Below are positions 5,464 through 9,459 of a stretch of 9,459 bases of DNA, one piece after another. The position numbers and the translations under genes are program-made. Positions within the stretch are counted from its first letter, which is position 1. Each line of letters begins with the position of its first letter. The DNA lies in contig CADCPG010000099.1 of assembly GCA_902803255.1 (NCBI GenBank), forward strand, positions 1 to 9,459, read 5' to 3'. The notes beneath the pieces are model-generated. The model searched no databases and was not told the origin of the DNA. It was given only the letters and a program-made list of their open reading frames with translations. Source of the DNA: an uncultured Ruminococcus sp. (GTDB lineage: Bacteria; Bacillota; Clostridia; Oscillospirales; CAG-272).

Positions 5464-7068
5464 ATGGCTAAAAACGCTTCTTCTCAGCTCAGGTCAAAGA
5501 AATTCAGATACGGAGGCGCCGCGACGCTCCTCACCGTCGTCATCATAGCCGCGGTGCTGCTCTTCAACGCTATCTTCGGCGCCCTGGCGCAGAAGTTCCT
5601 CTGGTACACCGACCTCACCACGGAAAACCTCTATACCCTCTCCGACGCCGCCGTCGAATCGATCGCGGGGATCGACAGGGACGTCGACATCATCTTCTGC
5701 GACGACCCCGACAACCTGATGTCGAACACGACGCAGCGCTACGTATACGAGACGGCGCTCGGCCTTGAGAAGGCCAACAAACACGTACACGTGCAGACGG
5801 TCAACATCTGGCGCAACCCCACGGCCGTCAACCGCTACAAGAACAATTCGAAATCCGCCATATACTCGACCAGCATCATAGTCGCCTCGGGCACCGAGTT
5901 CAGGGTGTTCACCCTGCGCGCGATGTTCGTCTTCAACGAAACGACCGACGACACCCCCTGGTCCTACAACGGCGAAAAGAAGATCTGCGCCGCCATACTC
6001 GCCGTGACGAGAGCCGAGTCGCCGATCGCCTGCCTGACTTACAACCACGGCGAGCCCTTCGTGACCGAGTCCGACCTCGAGGCGAGCGCCGAGCTTTTGA
6101 ACCTCCTCTCAGACGCAGGATACAAGCTCCAGTTCATCAACCTCGCCACCGAGGAGATCCCCGACGACTGCAGACTGCTCGTCGTGCACGACCCGCGGGA
6201 CGACTTTCTCGTGAAGGACGGCATCTCCGACATCTCCGAGATCGAGAAGATCGACCGCTTCCTCGACGGCACCAACGCCATGATGGTCTTCATGTCGCCC
6301 ACGACTCCCGTGCTCCGCAATTTCGAGGAGTACCTCGAGGAATGGGGGATCAAGTTCGACCGCTACACCGACGAGCTCGGCGTTACGAACGGCTGCGTCG
6401 TGAGCGATCCGATGAACTCGATCACCGCCAACGGCTTCTCCGTCGTCGGCCAGTACTCCTCGCTCGGCCTCGGCGCATCGATCCACTCGGATCTTCGCAC
6501 GACATACCCTCCCAAGGTGGTCTTCCCGAACGTCATGGGCATCAGCTACCCCGACAACTACTACCTCACCGCCTATGAGGACGAGAACGACAAGTCGAAG
6601 AGCTTCAACTATTACTCCTACTATTCGAACGGCGTGCCTCGCGCCATATACGACGTCTTCAACAGCGCCCCCGGCGCGACCGAGACGGTGAACGGCAGGA
6701 CGATAGCCACCGCCACCGAGCTTGAGCCCTTCAGGCTGATGACGATCACGCGCGAGTCGCGCATGGCCGACAACACGACCGAGGACTACTCCTACGTGCT
6801 TGCCTGCGGCTCGACCGAGTTCCTCTCGAGGAAGCTGCTCCAGTCGAACACCTACGGCAACGACGACGTCATGCTCAGCGCCCTCCGCGCGGTCGGCAAG
6901 GAGCTCGTCATAGTCGGGCTCAACCACAAGCCGTTCGCGTCGACTGCCATAGAGAACATCACCGACGCCGAGGCCAACCAGTACACCGCGGTGCTCGTGA
7001 TCCTTCCCGCGGTCATAGCCCTGGGCGCCGGGATCTACATTCTCGTCCGCCGCAAATACGCAAGATAA
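5464..7068 (+). CDS. GldG-like ABC transporter auxiliary protein, membrane-anchored at both ends
   Basis: The 534-residue protein has a basic N-terminus, a transmembrane helix at about 19-41, a large extracytoplasmic part (about 42-506) and a C-terminal helix at about 508-528 ending in RRKYAR. By the positive-inside rule both ends face the cytoplasm. After helix 1 comes the stretch TTENLYTLSDAAVESIAGI, typical of the GldG N-terminal domain. The later YNGEKKICAAILAVT and YNHGEPF elements lead into the ABC_transp_aux (GldG/IFT52-like) domain. AAAGGAG at 5450-5456, seven bases before the ATG, fixes the start. Such proteins accompany ABC-2 ATPase/permease pairs. In Flavobacterium, GldA, GldF and GldG are needed for gliding, but homologues are widespread in non-gliding bacteria, so no motility role is claimed. 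It probably couples the permease to an envelope substrate or structure. Family assignment is from motif recall, not a search. Confidence 0.87.
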   Translation: MAKNASSQLRSKKFRYGGAATLLTVVIIAAVLLFNAIFGALAQKFLWYTDLTTENLYTLSDAAVESIAGIDRDVDIIFCDDPDNLMSNTTQRYVYETALGLEKANKHVHVQTVNIWRNPTAVNRYKNNSKSAIYSTSIIVASGTEFRVFTLRAMFVFNETTDDTPWSYNGEKKICAAILAVTRAESPIACLTYNHGEPFVTESDLEASAELLNLLSDAGYKLQFINLATEEIPDDCRLLVVHDPRDDFLVKDGISDISEIEKIDRFLDGTNAMMVFMSPTTPVLRNFEEYLEEWGIKFDRYTDELGVTNGCVVSDPMNSITANGFSVVGQYSSLGLGASIHSDLRTTYPPKVVFPNVMGISYPDNYYLTAYEDENDKSKSFNYYSYYSNGVPRAIYDVFNSAPGATETVNGRTIATATELEPFRLMTITRESRMADNTTEDYSYVLACGSTEFLSRKLLQSNTYGNDDVMLSALRAVGKELVIVGLNHKPFASTAIENITDAEANQYTAVLVILPAVIALGAGIYILVRRKYAR

Positions 7069-7081
7069 GCCGTTTTGAGAA

Positions 7082-9316
7082 ATGATTAAGAAACAGGACA
7101 CAGCGGAGATCATGGACTCCGGGGCCGGAGAGGCCGTAAGCAAAGCGGAGTCCGGGACCGCGAAGAAGGGCCGCCGGCGCCGTTCGGTGCTGCGGGCCGA
7201 GAAAAAGGCAATAATCATCCTGTCGGTCGCCGTCGTGCTGCTGATAGCGGCCCTGATAGTGGTCAAGTACATCGTCGGCATCACCGTATTCACCGATCTC
7301 GACGGTGAAAAGTACTACATAAAGAAGGTCGCAGGCAAGTACGGCCTCTGCGACAGGGACGGGAACCTGCTTGAGCAGACCGTCGACGGCTACTACGTCA
7401 CGACCAAGCTCTCGACTCTCGTCGAGGTCAAGGAGGACACCGGCGATTACGAGATAATAGCAGTCGTCGACACCGTCGAGGGCGAATCGCTCGGGGCCAA
7501 CCGGCGCCTGCTGATGTTCAACCACACCTCCCAGGACAACACCCAGTCGATAGAGGTGCACAACAGCTACGGCTCCTTCACCTTCTACCGCGACGCCGAC
7601 GACAAGTTCCAGATCAAGGGCCACGAGGGCGTTCCCTACGTGCCCACCATGTTCTCCTCCCTGGCAGTCAGCTGCGGCTACACACTGACGATGCAGAAGA
7701 TAGAGGACCCGATCAAGGACGCGAACGGCAACTACACCGAATACGGTCTGGCGCCCGAGAAGCGCATCGACGACGAGGGCAACGAATACGACTACGAGCC
7801 CTGCTGGTACAGGCTGACCGACATCAACGGCAACTCGTACACCGTATACGTCGGCGACGCCATCCCGTCGCGGGCCGGCTATTACGTAAAGCTCACCACG
7901 CGCGACGCCGTATACATCATGAACTACAGCGCCGATTCGTCGATGCTGTCGATGTACGACACCTCCACCACATACGAGAGCGTCGAGAATATCATCGACC
8001 TGCCGGTCGAGCGCTTCGTATCAGCCGTCGTCTGCTACCCGATGAGCCTCAACTCGTATTTCGACGTTCAGAACTTCTCCGTTTTCAGGCGCGACGAGCT
8101 GAACAAAGCCGATGCCGACGAGAACTACGACCTTCACCCGCTGGTCTCCTTCTCCTTCTGGGATATGGATTCCCGCTTCGGCACCTTCTACCACTCCCGC
8201 TCCTACAACCTCAACTGGCCCGAGGACTACCTCGTGAACACCACCGCCGCCGACGGGGCAGCCCAGTCGTTCTACTCGATGGGCTTCCTGGGAGTGCGCA
8301 GACTCGGCATCACCGAGGAGGATCTGAAGGAGTTCGGCCTCGACGACCCCGCGTACATCATCTATTTCAAGTTCAAGGACATCGACCACTACATATCTGT
8401 CAGTGACGTCACGCCCCGGGGGACATACTACATGACCTCCGCCATCTACGACATGATCGTGGAAGTGGACAGGACGAAGCTGCTCTTCCTCGACTACCGT
8501 CTGATCGACTGGGTCGACAAGAGCTACTTCGACATGAACATCGCCTGGCTGAAGGAGCTGACCGTCGAGGCCGGCGGAAACACATACACCTTCCACGCCG
8601 ACAACTCGCTGTCCGACTCGATGTCGAACCCGACCTGCTCCGACGAGGCGAAGAAGAACACCACGATATCGTCGGCGATGATGACGATGTGGTGCGAGGA
8701 CTCGCTCGGCAACCGTATGCAGGCTCTCTCCTCCTACTCGATCACCGACGCGTCGGGAGTGACCTGGACGGTCACGGCCGACAAGGTGACGGTCGTCGAC
8801 AGGAACGGCAACCGCATCAATTCCATCAAGGGAGCGAAATACGAGACGAACGCCCTCGGCAACGAGGTCGTGGTGCTCGTCGGTACAGTCACCGGCACCG
8901 ACGGGACGGTCATCTCGGTCGACGCCAACACCCTGCTCGTCACCGACCCTCAGGGACACACCGAAAAGTATCTCAGATACGGTATGTCCACCTTCCGCAA
9001 GTTCTACCAGTCGCTGCTCTACGCGTCGCTCGAGGGTGACGTCCACGACGGCATGACCGGCATCTCCGACGAAAAGATCGCCGAGCTCACATCGGATCCC
9101 GAGAGCTGCCAGGTAAAGATCACGATAAAAACGACGTACGACAAGGAGCCGGAATACGTATACCGCTACTACCCCTACTCCGGGCGCCGCTCGATGATCA
9201 CGGTAAACGGAGGCAGCGGAGAATTCTCCGTGCTGCGCTCGTTCACGAACAAGATCGTCTCCGACGCCGCCAGAGTGATCACCGGCCGAGCGGTCGACTC
9301 CACATCGAAATACTGA
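7082..9316 (+). CDS. DUF4340-like envelope protein with two apparent domain copies
   Basis: The 744-residue protein has a basic cytoplasmic N-terminus (GRRRRSVLRAEKK, 30-42), one transmembrane helix at about 43-61, and a large extracytoplasmic region. Two stretches resemble the DUF4340 pattern. The first, with YGLAPE followed by YTVYVGDAIPSRAGYY and VYIM, peaks near 220-280. The second, with GITEEDLKEFGLDDPAYIIY followed by the YISVSDVTPRGTYYM-type strand (about 408-460), is a second copy in which the VG of the first copy has become VS. A beta-rich C-terminal region follows, including FRKFYQSLLYASLEGDV (about 638-655). DUF4340 proteins are often encoded right after GldG-like genes, as here (13-base gap), but their function is not established. 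The ribosome site is poor (only GAGA before the ATG), suggesting coupling to the upstream gene. A start at ATG 7112 is possible but its GGAG is only three bases away. It is the last gene of the operon. Confidence 0.85.
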   Translation: MIKKQDTAEIMDSGAGEAVSKAESGTAKKGRRRRSVLRAEKKAIIILSVAVVLLIAALIVVKYIVGITVFTDLDGEKYYIKKVAGKYGLCDRDGNLLEQTVDGYYVTTKLSTLVEVKEDTGDYEIIAVVDTVEGESLGANRRLLMFNHTSQDNTQSIEVHNSYGSFTFYRDADDKFQIKGHEGVPYVPTMFSSLAVSCGYTLTMQKIEDPIKDANGNYTEYGLAPEKRIDDEGNEYDYEPCWYRLTDINGNSYTVYVGDAIPSRAGYYVKLTTRDAVYIMNYSADSSMLSMYDTSTTYESVENIIDLPVERFVSAVVCYPMSLNSYFDVQNFSVFRRDELNKADADENYDLHPLVSFSFWDMDSRFGTFYHSRSYNLNWPEDYLVNTTAADGAAQSFYSMGFLGVRRLGITEEDLKEFGLDDPAYIIYFKFKDIDHYISVSDVTPRGTYYMTSAIYDMIVEVDRTKLLFLDYRLIDWVDKSYFDMNIAWLKELTVEAGGNTYTFHADNSLSDSMSNPTCSDEAKKNTTISSAMMTMWCEDSLGNRMQALSSYSITDASGVTWTVTADKVTVVDRNGNRINSIKGAKYETNALGNEVVVLVGTVTGTDGTVISVDANTLLVTDPQGHTEKYLRYGMSTFRKFYQSLLYASLEGDVHDGMTGISDEKIAELTSDPESCQVKITIKTTYDKEPEYVYRYYPYSGRRSMITVNGGSGEFSVLRSFTNKIVSDAARVITGRAVDSTSKY

Positions 9317-9337
9317 CTGACAGCAATATCTGCTGCG

Positions 9338-9375
9338 CGCGAAAGCTGCCCGGAGGTCTCCGGGCAGCTTTCGCG
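9338..9375 (+). terminator. Long perfect hairpin ending the ABC-2 operon
   Basis: Two arms of 18 bases (9338-9355 and 9358-9375) are perfectly complementary; in practice this is a 17-pair stem with a four-base GGTC loop. It begins 21 bases after the DUF4340 stop. No T run follows directly (TACCGTTCC), and the nearest T-rich stretch starts about 15 bases later. It may be a terminator needing other factors, or a 3' end stabiliser left after processing. Confidence 0.7.
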
Positions 9376-9400
9376 TACCGTTCCCGGAGTCTTTGCATTT

Positions 9401-9410
9401 ATTTCGAAAT
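9401..9410. promoter_or_regulatory. Palindrome upstream of the terminal promoter
   Basis: ATTTCGAAAT is a perfect 10-base palindrome five bases upstream of the -35 box at 9416. In an AT-rich region such a palindrome can arise by chance; an activator site is possible. Confidence 0.3.
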
Positions 9411-9415
9411 GTTTA

Positions 9416-9444
9416 TTGACATTTTGAAAATTGTATGATATCAT
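9416..9444 (+). promoter_or_regulatory. Strong promoter reading off the right edge
   Basis: TTGACA (9416-9421), a 17-base spacer and TATCAT (9439-9444) preceded by TG at 9436-9437 make a consensus -35 with an extended -10. Transcription should begin near 9451, so the gene it drives lies outside the window. The -10 is embedded in the 12-base perfect palindrome TATGATATCATA (9434-9445), which could be an operator. Confidence 0.78.
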
Positions 9445-9459
9445 AACAGCAGAGAAAAT

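Noticed and set aside
3461..7068. Naming these genes gldA, gldF and gldG and claiming gliding motility
   Set aside because: Homologues are common in non-gliding bacteria and none of the other gliding genes is visible, so symbols would imply an unsupported function.
6109..7293. A 394-codon open frame on the minus strand, antisense to the GldG-like and DUF4340-like genes
   Set aside because: It spans two genes with clear plus-strand family motifs and ribosome sites, and its own product is Val/Asp/Gly-biased with no motif.

Overview
The window is GC-rich by eye (about 60% or more in genes), with AT-rich promoters and strong AAAGGAG-type ribosome binding sites. It carries a MarR regulator beside an ABC exporter, and an ABC-2 operon containing a GldG-like and a DUF4340-like protein. 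This combination points to a Gram-positive-type bacterium, most likely a fairly GC-rich member of the Clostridia. That assignment is inference; there is no rRNA or marker gene. No tRNA, rRNA, insertion sequence, integrase, CRISPR array or phage gene was seen.

Left arm (1-2131, minus strand): a MarR-family regulator is followed, with an ATGA stop/start overlap, by a type-IV (MDR-like) ABC exporter half-transporter that runs off the left edge. The exporter has Asp where the catalytic Glu after Walker B is expected. This is the hallmark of the degenerate-site subunit of a heterodimeric exporter, so its partner probably lies just past position 1.

Divergent control region (2132-2343): two convincing sigma-A promoters face away from each other. 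A CTGCGCA/TGCGCAG inverted repeat sits midway between the two -35 boxes, and a GCAACTTNNCGCGAA direct repeat occurs once in each promoter region. This looks like a shared regulatory switch, plausibly bound by the MarR protein.

Middle (2344-3279, plus strand): an unrecognised lipoprotein with a clear lipobox has its own promoter and probably its own hairpin terminator (3345-3368).

Right arm (3461-9316, plus strand): a compact four-gene operon encodes an ABC-2 ATPase with an unusual charged C-terminal tail, a six-helix permease, a GldG-like auxiliary protein anchored at both ends, and a 744-residue DUF4340-like protein with an N-terminal membrane anchor and apparently two copies of the domain. 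Together they look like one envelope ABC machine with over 1,100 residues of extracytoplasmic auxiliary protein. Homologues of the first three serve gliding motility in Bacteroidetes (GldA/F/G); the role of the four-gene form here is unknown to me. A long perfect hairpin follows the operon. The window closes with a strong promoter firing off the right edge.
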